From an uncultured Halanaerobiales bacterium (GTDB lineage Bacteria; Bacillota; Halanaerobiia; Halanaerobiales; M55B127): DNA of 64,000 nt. Numbering within the stretch: the first letter of the stretch is position 1; each line of letters begins with the position of its first letter. Made by a program: the position numbers and the translations under genes. Under the pieces are notes generated by a model. It saw only the letters and a program-made list of their open reading frames with translations. It was not told the DNA's origin and made no database searches. The stretch spans positions 23,019 to 87,018 of the forward strand of contig CAJXKY010000002.1 of the NCBI GenBank assembly GCA_913055675.1, read 5' to 3'. This document shows positions 16,466 to 25,024 of the stretch, one piece after another.

Positions 16466-17735
16466 TGGTTTCACCCTCTTTTTTTACAATAGAGACTTTA
16501 ATTTCTTTCATATGGTCTTTTATAAGAGCGGTGGGGAGGTTTGCAGTAACCATTTCTCCCGGCATAACAATCTTTTTAGGAAAACTAACTATATTTTCAT
16601 CTTTATATTTAAAGTTTACCTTTACATTCTCAATAGGTTTAGTAACTCTCATAAATATTTTAATAAAGTTTTTATCGCCAAATTCGTACTCTATTTTTTG
16701 AGGAACTGTGTAAGTTACATTTCTATCTGGAGATATTTTTATTTTGGTTTTTCTTTTAGTTAAATTATCATTTAGATAATTAGCAGCAGCTTCACCAGCT
16801 ATTTCTGCTTCTTCTGATACCCAATCAACTAAATCATGGACATGCAAAACATTTCCAGCTGCATATACTCCTTCTATATTTGTTTCTCTGTTTTCATTAA
16901 CAAAAGTCCCGCCAGTAACTGGATGTAGTTTTAAATCCATTGCTTTGGTTAGTTCATTTTCGGGAATTAACCCTACAGATAAAAGTAACGTATCACAATT
17001 AACCCATTCTTCGCTTCCTTTTATGACATTAAAATCTTTATCCACTTGAGCTACTTGGACTCTTTTTAACCTTTCTTTTCCTTCTATTCGGGTAATTGTA
17101 TGTTGTAATTTGAGAGGAATATCAAAATCGTCTAAACACTGGACTTTATTTCTTACTAGACCGGAAGAAAACGGCATGATTTCCAATACTGCTTTTACAT
17201 CTGCGCCTTCTAACTTCATTCTTCTTGCCATAATTAGTCCGATATCACCTGAACCCAAAATAACTACTTTTTCTCCAGGCATATAGCCTTCAATATTAGT
17301 ATATCTTTGAGCTGTACCAGCAGATAATATACCAGATGGTCGATCACCAGGAATTTTTATATTTTCTCTTGTGCGTTCTCTACATCCCATAGCCAGAATT
17401 ATTGTTTTCCCTTTTACTCTTATCACACCGTCTTTTCTATTTAATGCTGTTATAACCTTATTTTTATCCACATCCAAAACCATTGTTTCAGTTAATACTT
17501 CTATATCGGTTTCCTTTAATTCTTTTATAAATTCAAAAGCATATTCAGGGCCAGTTAATTCTTGACCAAAATATTCTAAACCAAATCCATTATGTATACA
17601 TTGAGGAAGTATACCACCAATATATTCATCTCTTTCTACTACGAGTATATCATCGATACCATTTTTTTTGGCCTCGAGAGCTGCAGCAATTCCAGCTGGT
17701 CCTGCTCCTATAACAACCATATTATATACTTTCAT
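16452..17735 (-). CDS. GlpB-like NAD(P)/FAD-dependent oxidoreductase
   Basis: A flavoprotein of about 427 residues with two Rossmann motifs: VVIGAGPAGIAAALEAKKNG at the N-terminus for FAD, and VVILGSGDIGLIMARRMKLEG in the middle for NAD(P). ILAMGCRERTR and GVYAAGNVLHVHDLVDWVSEEAEIAGEAAANYL are typical of the pyridine nucleotide-disulfide-like partner in GlpA/DUF1667 modules. No redox-active CxxC occurs in the FAD domain, so it is not a thioredoxin reductase. AGGTG supports the ATG at 17735 rather than the upstream GTG at 17744. It overlaps glpA-like by 14 bases. Confidence 0.85.
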   Translation of the reverse strand: MKVYNMVVIGAGPAGIAAALEAKKNGIDDILVVERDEYIGGILPQCIHNGFGLEYFGQELTGPEYAFEFIKELKETDIEVLTETMVLDVDKNKVITALNRKDGVIRVKGKTIILAMGCRERTRENIKIPGDRPSGILSAGTAQRYTNIEGYMPGEKVVILGSGDIGLIMARRMKLEGADVKAVLEIMPFSSGLVRNKVQCLDDFDIPLKLQHTITRIEGKERLKRVQVAQVDKDFNVIKGSEEWVNCDTLLLSVGLIPENELTKAMDLKLHPVTGGTFVNENRETNIEGVYAAGNVLHVHDLVDWVSEEAEIAGEAAANYLNDNLTKRKTKIKISPDRNVTYTVPQKIEYEFGDKNFIKIFMRVTKPIENVKVNFKYKDENIVSFPKKIVMPGEMVTANLPTALIKDHMKEIKVSIVKKEGETNGKK

Positions 17736-19233
17736 TTTTATCACCTACATTATCTTCCTCATTAATATCTTTTATAATTAATTCTTTAGACTTAGCTTTT
17801 AATATTTTAGAGTCCCTACCTTTCTTGGTCACTTCTAAAGGATCAATATCTAATTGATTAGACAAAATATTTAAAATTCTAGGTCCGCAAAAGCCTGCCT
17901 GACATCGACCTGAACTAGCCCTTGTTCTTCTTTTTATAGCATCTATCGTTCTTGCTGGAACTGGACGATGAATAGCATCTATAATTTCTCCTCTGCTTAC
18001 ATGTTCACAGCGGCATATTATTTCACCATAGTCTTCATTTTTTTCTACTACATTTTGCCATTTTTCAACTTCATCATTTTCTTCATAGCGATGATAGTGG
18101 GGATAACTAGGATTATTTTCTATAAAATCATCTTTTAATTTAATTTCCATATTATTATTTTTAAAGTATTGATTAACCATCTCTGTTATCTTCTCTGCAA
18201 TAGCTGGAGCAGAGCTTAAACCAGGTGATTGGATTCCAACCAGATTAATCAATGCTTTTTTATTTTCTGAAAAACCAATATGAAAGTCATTAGATGGTAA
18301 TGAAGCTCTTAAACCAGAAAATGAAGTTATTATCCCATCTTCAGGAACAGAGGGAACTAATTTTTTTGCCCCTTCAAATACTTTTTCTAATCCATCTGAA
18401 GTAGTAGAGAAATCATTTTTATCATCTATAATATTTGCATTAGGCCCTATAAGAAGATTACCATGTACGGTAGGTAAAACCAAAATACCTTTTGACTTTT
18501 CAGTTGGCATTGGAAACAAAGTATTGTTCACTAAATCTCCATGTACTTTATCAAATAAATGGTATTCACCTTTTCGAGGAGTGATTTCAAACTTATCTCC
18601 TGCCATTTTAGCAACCTTATCAGAATAAAGTCCGGCTGAATTTATTACTAAATCGGCTTGATAATTACCACGGTTTGTAATAACTCCTGTTACTTTCCCT
18701 TCTTTTATTATTAGATCTTCAACTTCTGTATTTAATAATACTTCGGCACCGTTTCGAACTGCATTATCTGCATAACCAATTGTTAGTTCATAAGGAGATA
18801 TTATACCTGCACTAGGAGCATATAATGCATATTGAGCTTTTTTATTAATATTGGGTTCTTTTTTAAATAACTCTTCTCTATTGAGAATTTCTAACCCTTC
18901 AATTCCATTCTTTTCTCCATTTTCCTTTTTTACTTTGAGTTTCTTTAAATCTTCATCATTGAAGCCTACGACTAGAGAACCATTTCTTTTAAAAGGTACT
19001 TTTAAATCTTCACAAAGTTGATCATAAGTAGGATTCGATTTAACATTCATTGTACCCTTTAAAGTATTGGCATCTGCATTATAACCAGCATGTATAATCC
19101 CGGAATTAGCCTTACTGGTTCCATCTGCAACATCGGGTTCCTTTTCTAATAATTTTATATCAATATCATACCTAGATAATTCTCTTGCAATCGCAGCTCC
19201 AATTACACCTGCTCCAATTATAATAATTTGCAC
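17722..19233 (-). CDS. Glycerol-3-phosphate dehydrogenase-like FAD oxidoreductase (GlpA type)
   Basis: A 503-residue DAO-fold enzyme expected to oxidise glycerol-3-phosphate to dihydroxyacetone phosphate. The FAD motif is IIIGAGVIGAAIARELSRYD (residues 3-22); DGTSKANSGIIHAGYNA and GLRASLPSNDFHIGFS follow the family. The C-terminus holds a BFD-like [2Fe-2S] domain with CRCEHVSRGEI and RCQAGFCGPRI (four cysteines). The L-2-hydroxyglutarate oxidase branch is similar, but the glp neighbourhood supports the assignment. GTG start with GGAG eight bases upstream. No glpC-like gene is present, so the electron acceptor must be different or elsewhere. Confidence 0.85.
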   Translation of the reverse strand: MQIIIIGAGVIGAAIARELSRYDIDIKLLEKEPDVADGTSKANSGIIHAGYNADANTLKGTMNVKSNPTYDQLCEDLKVPFKRNGSLVVGFNDEDLKKLKVKKENGEKNGIEGLEILNREELFKKEPNINKKAQYALYAPSAGIISPYELTIGYADNAVRNGAEVLLNTEVEDLIIKEGKVTGVITNRGNYQADLVINSAGLYSDKVAKMAGDKFEITPRKGEYHLFDKVHGDLVNNTLFPMPTEKSKGILVLPTVHGNLLIGPNANIIDDKNDFSTTSDGLEKVFEGAKKLVPSVPEDGIITSFSGLRASLPSNDFHIGFSENKKALINLVGIQSPGLSSAPAIAEKITEMVNQYFKNNNMEIKLKDDFIENNPSYPHYHRYEENDEVEKWQNVVEKNEDYGEIICRCEHVSRGEIIDAIHRPVPARTIDAIKRRTRASSGRCQAGFCGPRILNILSNQLDIDPLEVTKKGRDSKILKAKSKELIIKDINEEDNVGDKNESI

Positions 19234-19245
19234 ACTACCATCTCC

Positions 19246-19980
19246 TTACTCCAATTTCATACCTGTTAACAAATTGCGTGCTTTTACTGGATAATTAGTT
19301 ATTATCCCATCAACATTGTATTCAATCATTTTATTTAAATCATATTTTTCATCAACCGTAAATACATTTACCTTTATACCTTGTTGATGACATTTTTCAA
19401 TAACTTCTTTATTTACTAAGTTATAATATAGATGTAAATATTCTGCTCCTAAATTTATAGCATATTCCCAAGGATTGTATAATCTTGCATAAAAAAGTGG
19501 AGCTATTTTGATATTATTATTTAAATCTTTTATTATTTTTAATGATTCATGGTTAAAAGAAGATATTATTATTTCACTTTCAAAATCAAACATTTTTATA
19601 CTTTTTAAAACTTCATCTTCAATACCTTGGTTTATATTATAGCCTTTTTTGATTTCAATATTTATGATATTAAAATCTTTTATTATTTCTAAAGCCTCGG
19701 TTAGAGTTAATATTTTTTCATCTTTAAATGATTCATCAAAATAACTACCAAAATCATATTCTTTTAATTCTTTTAAACTAAAATCTTTTATAAAACCTTT
19801 TCCTTTTGAAGTTCTATCAATTGTGGGGTCATGAATTACTACCACTTGATTATCGGCAGTTAAATGAACATCTAATTCGATGCCATCTGCTTGATCTTTG
19901 CTTGCCTGTTTAAAAGCTTTTTTTGTGTTTTCAGGGGCAGCCTTAGATGAACCGCGATGTGCGATGATATTAATTCCCAA
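19246..19980 (-). CDS. Glycerophosphodiester phosphodiesterase
   Basis: A cytosolic GDPD of about 244 residues (GlpQ/UgpQ family) that hydrolyses glycerophosphodiesters to glycerol-3-phosphate and an alcohol. Catalytic motifs: IIAHRGSSKAAPENT, GIELDVHLTADNQVVVIHDPTIDRTSKGKG, and NIEIKKG. There is no signal peptide, so it works on imported substrate, as UgpQ does. The frame opens at a GTG (19989) fused to the GGAG site; the TTG at 19980 is better spaced and I use it. It is 11 bases from the HAD phosphatase stop and is followed by the GlpA-like gene. Confidence 0.9.
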   Translation of the reverse strand: MGINIIAHRGSSKAAPENTKKAFKQASKDQADGIELDVHLTADNQVVVIHDPTIDRTSKGKGFIKDFSLKELKEYDFGSYFDESFKDEKILTLTEALEIIKDFNIINIEIKKGYNINQGIEDEVLKSIKMFDFESEIIISSFNHESLKIIKDLNNNIKIAPLFYARLYNPWEYAINLGAEYLHLYYNLVNKEVIEKCHQQGIKVNVFTVDEKYDLNKMIEYNVDGIITNYPVKARNLLTGMKLE

Positions 19981-19991
19981 AACATTCACTC

Positions 19992-20789
19992 CTATATAAG
20001 TTTATTAAGATCTTTTACTGATTCAACGACAAAATCCGGTTCTATAGTTGAATCTACAAGATCAGATCGCTTAGTTTCACCAGATAAAACTAAGATACTA
20101 TTAATTCCACTTGTTTCAGCCATTTTTATATCAGTATACAATCTATCCCCCACCATACTAATATTTTTTCTTTCTACATTAAATTCTTTTGATATATACT
20201 TAATCATTAATTCATTAGGTTTACCAACAACTACTGGTTCTTCATTAGTCGATGTTTTTAATAAGTTTATAATAGCACCACAATCCGGCATAGATTCATT
20301 GTTTTCTAAGGGACATACTTTATCTGGATTTGTAGCATAATATTTTACCCCATTATTGATTAAATAATGAGCATCCCATAACTTTTGATAGGTTAAAGTT
20401 GTATCAAAACCTAGAACCAGATAATCAACATTTTTATTTCTATTATCGACTACATTAAAACCATAATCTTTAAAAACCTTTTCCAATGATTTAGTGCCAA
20501 CTATATAAACATCATTTTCATCTTTATTTTTTATCTCTTTGATATGAGAAGCGGTAACTTCTCCTGAACTAACTATATATTTTTGTTCTACATCAATACC
20601 CAATTTTGATAACTTATTTTTATAATCACTGGTATTTTTAGAAGAATTATTAGTTAAAAATGTATAATCTATATTCTTTTTGTTTAATTTTTCTATTAAT
20701 TCAAGTGATCCTTTAATTAGGGTATTACTTAGATAAATTGTCCCATCCATATCAAATATAAATAACTCAGTATTTTCAATCTTATCCAT
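19992..20789 (-). CDS. HAD-IIA family sugar/glycerol phosphatase
   Basis: A 265-residue HAD phosphatase of the NagD/AraL (IIA) branch. Nucleophile motif FDMDGTIYLS, motif II TFLTNNSSKN, the C2 cap domain, and VGDRLYTDIKMAETSGINSILVLSGET with the acidic metal ligands are all present. Placed between the importer and the phosphodiesterase, it may dephosphorylate glycerol phosphates or clear a toxic sugar phosphate; HAD-IIA enzymes are promiscuous. AGGAG precedes the ATG. It follows ugpE-like by 20 bases and precedes glpQ-like by about 11. Confidence 0.85.
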   Translation of the reverse strand: MDKIENTELFIFDMDGTIYLSNTLIKGSLELIEKLNKKNIDYTFLTNNSSKNTSDYKNKLSKLGIDVEQKYIVSSGEVTASHIKEIKNKDENDVYIVGTKSLEKVFKDYGFNVVDNRNKNVDYLVLGFDTTLTYQKLWDAHYLINNGVKYYATNPDKVCPLENNESMPDCGAIINLLKTSTNEEPVVVGKPNELMIKYISKEFNVERKNISMVGDRLYTDIKMAETSGINSILVLSGETKRSDLVDSTIEPDFVVESVKDLNKLI

Positions 20790-20809
20790 GGTTTAACTCC
20801 TTAATAGTA

Positions 20810-21637
20810 TTATTTTTCAGGTTCAATTAAGCCCTGAACAAAACTTCTTTGTAGATAAAGAATAACTCCTAATGGTGGAATCATTGTAAATATAACAACT
20901 GGCATTATCTGATTCCATTTAGGTAAAGCTGTACCACCTTTTGGTATGACTGCCTCTATACCTAATTGTACTACATTCATATTTGGATTTGTTGTTATAA
21001 TTAGAGGCCATAAATATTGATTCCAAGCCCAAATAAATAAAATAACAAATAGAGCGGCAATATTTGTCTTAGCAATAGGTATTAAAACTTTAAATAAGAA
21101 AGTCAAAGGACCGCCGCCATCTACAATAGTTGCTTCAGCAAGTTCTCGGGGTACCGACATGAAAATTTGTCTTAGTAAAAAAGTACCGGTAGCTGAAGCT
21201 ATCATGGGGAAAATTAGTCCCTGATAACTATTAATCCAGCCAAAAGAACTCACAACTTCATAGGTAGACATTATCCTAACAGGAACAGGCATCATTAAAG
21301 TTAAAAGTGTTATAAAGAAAATAAAGTTTTTAAACCTAAAATCAAAATAAACAATTGCAAATGAAGTTAATATCGATAAAAATATCTTTCCAAAAGTAGT
21401 AAATAAAGCGAAAATCAAACTGTTTATAAGAAGTCTACCAAGATTCACACTATTCCAGGCATGACTGTAATTAGCCATTAGATTAGTTCCTGGTAATAAT
21501 TTAGGCGGCATAGAAAAAACTTCTTTAAAACTTATAGAACTTATGACAAAAGCATAATAAACTGGAAATATAACAATAATTACTAATACAATTAATAATA
21601 AATGATTTAAGAAACTCTGGAATTTAGTCTTATGCAT
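20810..21637 (-). CDS. Carbohydrate ABC transporter permease (UgpE-like)
   Basis: A 275-residue inner-membrane permease (MalG/UgpE type) with six hydrophobic segments. The EAA loop reads RELAEATIVDGGGPLTFLFKVLIPIAKTNIAAL. The N-terminus (LLIVLVIIVIFPVYYAFVISS) and the TNPNMNVVQLGIEAVIP stretch are like UgpE. With GlpQ and the glp oxidation genes next to it, the likely cargo is glycerol-3-phosphate or glycerophosphodiesters. It overlaps ugpA-like by 8 bases. No ATPase gene follows. Confidence 0.88.
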   Translation of the reverse strand: MHKTKFQSFLNHLLLIVLVIIVIFPVYYAFVISSISFKEVFSMPPKLLPGTNLMANYSHAWNSVNLGRLLINSLIFALFTTFGKIFLSILTSFAIVYFDFRFKNFIFFITLLTLMMPVPVRIMSTYEVVSSFGWINSYQGLIFPMIASATGTFLLRQIFMSVPRELAEATIVDGGGPLTFLFKVLIPIAKTNIAALFVILFIWAWNQYLWPLIITTNPNMNVVQLGIEAVIPKGGTALPKWNQIMPVVIFTMIPPLGVILYLQRSFVQGLIEPEK

Positions 21638-22502
21638 AATGGACCTTCCTTTCTAAGTACTTGAATTGGAATGAAATAATTCCAATTACAATTGCTAATA
21701 AGATTACAGACTGGGCTGCAGATAACCCTGGCACTAAGTTTATAAAACCATCTTTATAAGTTTTATATACCATGATTTCTGTCATACCTGAAGGTCCGCC
21801 TTTGGTTACTGTATGTATTAACCCAAAAGTTCTAAAAAAGGAATAAACTAAGTTCATTGTTAATAGAAAAAATGTTGTTGGTGTTAAAAGTGGAAAAGTT
21901 ATTCTAAAGAATTTTTGAAACCCGCTTGCTCCATCTAAAGCTGCAGCTTCTCTTAAAGACACTGGAACAGACTGCAAACCAGCTAAATAAAACGCAATAT
22001 TATAACCTAGCATTCTCCATGTGGCAGCTGATATAATTAATATAAGAGCGTGATTCCCATTTAAAATCCAGTTTAATTCAAATGGCAAAATACTAGTTAA
22101 TATACCGTAACTTGGATGCATAATAAACATCCAGATTGCACCTGCAACTGCTGGAGATAAGGCATAAGGCCATATAAAAGCAGTTCTATAAATTGTTAAC
22201 CCCTTTAATGCATTATTAATTAATACACTAATTAAAAGTGATAACGCTAAACCAATTATGGTTACTCCTCCGGCAAAAATTAAACTAACTACTACAGTCT
22301 TTAAATAATCGGGAGAAGAAAAAAGATCATTAAAATTTTGTAATCCAACAAATACTTTATTACCCCCAAAAATTGAAGTTGTAAAAAGACTCAACTCTAA
22401 TGATTTATAAGTTGGATAAAGGATAAAAATAGTCACTATTATAAACTGTGGAATAGATAACAGATATGGCAGTTTTTTGCTTTTGAATTTGTATTGTTCC
22501 AT
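21630..22502 (-). CDS. Carbohydrate ABC transporter permease (UgpA-like)
   Basis: A permease of about 290 residues (MalF/UgpA type) with six membrane segments and an EAA loop at LREAAALDGASGFQKFFRITFPLLTPTTFFL. MTEIMVYKTYKDGF near the end is typical of the UgpA group. The frame is open upstream to 22535, but GGAGGG lies 7 bases before the ATG at 22502, which fits the MEQYKFKSKK start. An 11-bp hairpin (22524-22553) lies between the binding-protein stop and this ribosome binding site. Confidence 0.88.
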   Translation of the reverse strand: MEQYKFKSKKLPYLLSIPQFIIVTIFILYPTYKSLELSLFTTSIFGGNKVFVGLQNFNDLFSSPDYLKTVVVSLIFAGGVTIIGLALSLLISVLINNALKGLTIYRTAFIWPYALSPAVAGAIWMFIMHPSYGILTSILPFELNWILNGNHALILIISAATWRMLGYNIAFYLAGLQSVPVSLREAAALDGASGFQKFFRITFPLLTPTTFFLLTMNLVYSFFRTFGLIHTVTKGGPSGMTEIMVYKTYKDGFINLVPGLSAAQSVILLAIVIGIISFQFKYLERKVHYA

Positions 22503-22523
22503 CAAGATTCCCTCCATTAATAT

Positions 22524-22553
22524 CCAACCCCCCACTTTAAAATGAGGGGTTGG
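22524..22553 (-). promoter_or_regulatory. Stable hairpin between ugpB-like and ugpA-like genes
   Basis: Arms CCAACCCCCCA (22524-22534) and TGAGGGGTTGG (22543-22553) form an 11-bp stem with one G-U pair in RNA and an 8-base loop. The minus-strand sequence after it (ATATTAATGG) lacks a U tract, so it is not a standard terminator. Such hairpins after a binding-protein gene can stabilise the upstream mRNA and lower permease expression. Confidence 0.65.
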
Positions 22554-22576
22554 TATTATACATTTATTTAAATATC

Positions 22577-23887
22577 CTACTCTACATTAGCTTCAATATA
22601 TCTTTGTAATCTTTGATTACTTTTTTCTACTGCATCATCAAGAGCATTTTCTACTGTTTTATCTCCAGAGAATATACTTTCTATTTCAGATAAAACAATT
22701 TCTCTGATTGCAACAAAATCTCCTAATCTTAAACCTGCAAATTCTCCTGTATCAGTTTCAACATTTAATTGATTAAAGGCAGTTGAATGATTAGGATTTT
22801 CTTCAAACCAACCTTCTTCGTCTAGCTGGTCTACAGCATCTTGAGTTACTGGTAAATAACCAGTTTCTTTATGCCATCTCACCTGTTGGTCTGCAGAAGC
22901 AATATAGTCTAAGAATTCAGTAATTGCTTGATATTCTTCATCACTATGTCCATCATATACCCAAAGTGTTGCTCCACCAATTAATGAATTACCTTGTGGA
23001 TATCCTTCTTTATGTGGTATAAATCCTGAACCTATTTCAAAGTCAGCACCTTCTTTAAACCCACCTAAGTAGGCTGTAGAAGTAATAATCATACCGGTTT
23101 GTCCAGTCAAGAATGAAGGATTAGGTGTACCTTCTCGACCTTCATAAGTGAATATGTTTTCTTCTTCCCACTCTTTAAACTGTTTAAAGAGTTCAACACC
23201 AAATTCACTATTTATTTTTAGTTCAGATGCATGATCAGTATAACCATTTTTGTTGTTAGTAATTGGCTGTCCATGCCAGGTAAACATATTTTCTGCAAGT
23301 ACCCATGAAGGCCAACCTACAGTTAAACCATTTTCTACAACTCCGCTCTCAACTAACTGTTTACCATATTCTTCTACTTCTTTGAATGTAGTTGGTGGTT
23401 GTTCTGGATCTAAACCAGCTTCTTCAAAAGCATCTTTGTTATAGTATAAAAATGGTGTGGATGAATTAAAGGGTAAGGAAGATAAATTTCCTTCAACTGA
23501 GTAGTAAGCTTTAAGTGGGCCTATAAAATTATCCCAGTTAATTTCAACATTATTTTCTTCAAATAATTCATATACAGGTTTAATTGCATTACTGTCTAAT
23601 AAAGTTTGAGTACCTACTTCATAGACCTGTACAATATGTGGTGCATTACCAGTACGATAAGCGGCTATAGAGGAGGTAAGAACTTCTGAATAACTTCCTC
23701 TATGGACTGGATTGACTTGAATATCAGGATGTGATTCATTAAAGTCTTCTACCATACTTAAAGTTACTTCCTGAATATTACCAGATAATGCATACCAAAA
23801 GTCAATCTCAACATCTTGAGCCTGACCTACTACTGTAAAAGACCCAATAAATACTAAAAGTAAAAATAAAACTAAATACTTTTTCAT
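22577..23887 (-). CDS. ABC transporter substrate-binding protein (UgpB-like)
   Basis: An extracellular binding protein of about 436 residues. The signal peptide is MKKYLVLFLLLVFIGSFTVVGQAQ, followed by VEIDFWYALSGNIQEVTLSMVEDFNESHPDIQVNPVHRGSY, the usual extracellular solute-binding family 1 beginning and close to UgpB. Later motifs include NSSTPFLYYNKDAFEEAGLDPEQPPTT and GGATLWVYDG. There is no lipobox Cys after the signal, which is unusual for a monoderm binding protein and suits a diderm envelope or another anchoring mode. Start is ATG at 23887 with GGGGG seven bases upstream; the frame is open to 23950. The gene starts 72 bases after the PiT stop. Confidence 0.9.
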   Translation of the reverse strand: MKKYLVLFLLLVFIGSFTVVGQAQDVEIDFWYALSGNIQEVTLSMVEDFNESHPDIQVNPVHRGSYSEVLTSSIAAYRTGNAPHIVQVYEVGTQTLLDSNAIKPVYELFEENNVEINWDNFIGPLKAYYSVEGNLSSLPFNSSTPFLYYNKDAFEEAGLDPEQPPTTFKEVEEYGKQLVESGVVENGLTVGWPSWVLAENMFTWHGQPITNNKNGYTDHASELKINSEFGVELFKQFKEWEEENIFTYEGREGTPNPSFLTGQTGMIITSTAYLGGFKEGADFEIGSGFIPHKEGYPQGNSLIGGATLWVYDGHSDEEYQAITEFLDYIASADQQVRWHKETGYLPVTQDAVDQLDEEGWFEENPNHSTAFNQLNVETDTGEFAGLRLGDFVAIREIVLSEIESIFSGDKTVENALDDAVEKSNQRLQRYIEANVE

Positions 23888-23959
23888 TTTTTTTTCCCCC
23901 TTATATTTTTCGAAAATGATTAAATTTAATAGTTTTCTCTTTAATACCACCTCCAGAAC

Positions 23960-25006
23960 TTAGTATACATTCAATAAGAACACATTTTGCATAAAAAATA
24001 GTGAAATATATGAAATAACTGCTGAGGTAAGGGGCGTAACCACCCATCCCAAGCCAATATTTCTTAAAACAGATAAATTAATATTTCTTCCACCTTTGGC
24101 AAGTCCAATACCTAATACAGCTCCAACCACTGCTTGAGAACTTGAAACAGGTACAAGAGGGAAAGATGGAAGCCCTCTACTTGTTAACCAAATTTTTAAA
24201 CTTTCAGAAGCAAATAAAAACAATACTGTAGAACTAGATAAAACTACTATTAATGCAGCAACCGGTGTTATTTTATAAATACTTGTACCAACAGTCATCA
24301 TAACTCTTTTTGAATATGTAAATACTCCAACAGAAATAGAAATACCACCTAACATAAAAAGTTGTTGGGTACTGCTTAAGGTAAAGAATCCACCTATACT
24401 TAGGGGTGGTAAATTTACTGAAGTAGTAAATACTCCCATTACATTAGCGATATTGTTTGCACCTAAACTATAGGCACCAAAAGCACCTACTAATATTAAA
24501 CCAATACGGGTATATTGATCTAACTTTAATAAATGGATTTTAAATTTAAAAATTGTTTTACTAAATAAGAAATAAAATAGTGCAGCAAATAAAGCGGATA
24601 ATACTGGACATAAAACCCATGTACCAACAATCTTGCTTAAAACATTAATATCAGTAGTTATATTTGCGAATAAATTCCAACCTATGATAGCTCCTACTAT
24701 AGATTGAGAAGTAGAAACCGGCAATCCATAATTTGTCATTCCAAAAACTGTTAGAGCAGCAGCAAGAGCGACAATAAAAGCGCCTGGAAGTTCTGATACT
24801 TTACCTAAAGCCCCCAAAGTATGTGAAGCTCCAGCACCACTTATTACTGCTCCAATTATTACAAAAACACTTATTATAATGGCAGCAGTTTTAAACTTTA
24901 CCATTTTTGTTCCTACAGCCGTACCGAATAAATTTGCAGCGTCATTTGCTCCTAAAGACCAACCTAAAAATAAGCCACTAGACATAAAAAATAGGGCATT
25001 TATCAC
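23960..25006 (-). CDS. Inorganic phosphate transporter (PiT family)
   Basis: A 348-residue PiT-family phosphate permease. Two half-repeats each have the family signature: GANDAANLFGTAVGTK near the N-terminus and GANNIANVMGVF after the middle, with GLPVSTSQSIVGAIIG and FPLVPVSSSQAVVGAVLGIG as their partner segments. About ten membrane segments. GTG start with GGAG eight bases upstream. It follows the DUF47 gene by 18 bases, a pairing common for low-affinity Pi uptake, and precedes the G3P importer. Confidence 0.92.
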   Translation of the reverse strand: MINALFFMSSGLFLGWSLGANDAANLFGTAVGTKMVKFKTAAIIISVFVIIGAVISGAGASHTLGALGKVSELPGAFIVALAAALTVFGMTNYGLPVSTSQSIVGAIIGWNLFANITTDINVLSKIVGTWVLCPVLSALFAALFYFLFSKTIFKFKIHLLKLDQYTRIGLILVGAFGAYSLGANNIANVMGVFTTSVNLPPLSIGGFFTLSSTQQLFMLGGISISVGVFTYSKRVMMTVGTSIYKITPVAALIVVLSSSTVLFLFASESLKIWLTSRGLPSFPLVPVSSSQAVVGAVLGIGLAKGGRNINLSVLRNIGLGWVVTPLTSAVISYISLFFMQNVFLLNVY

Positions 25007-25024
25007 ATTATCAACTCCATATTA

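Noticed and set aside
16245..16763. Long plus-strand open frame opposite the DUF1667 and GlpB-like genes
   Set aside because: It is antisense to two clear genes with ribosome binding sites and conserved motifs, and its protein is Phe- and Ser-rich with no domain, as expected for an AT-rich shadow frame.
22503..22535. Earlier starts of the ugpA-like gene
   Set aside because: The ribosome binding site GGAGGG lies inside this extension and points to the ATG at 22502.
23888..23959. Third copy of the twin leader element before ugpB-like
   Set aside because: It shares GGT, AAAGAGAAAA and CTATTAAATT with elements A and B, but the hairpin arms do not pair and no terminator stem follows, so similarity is not enough.
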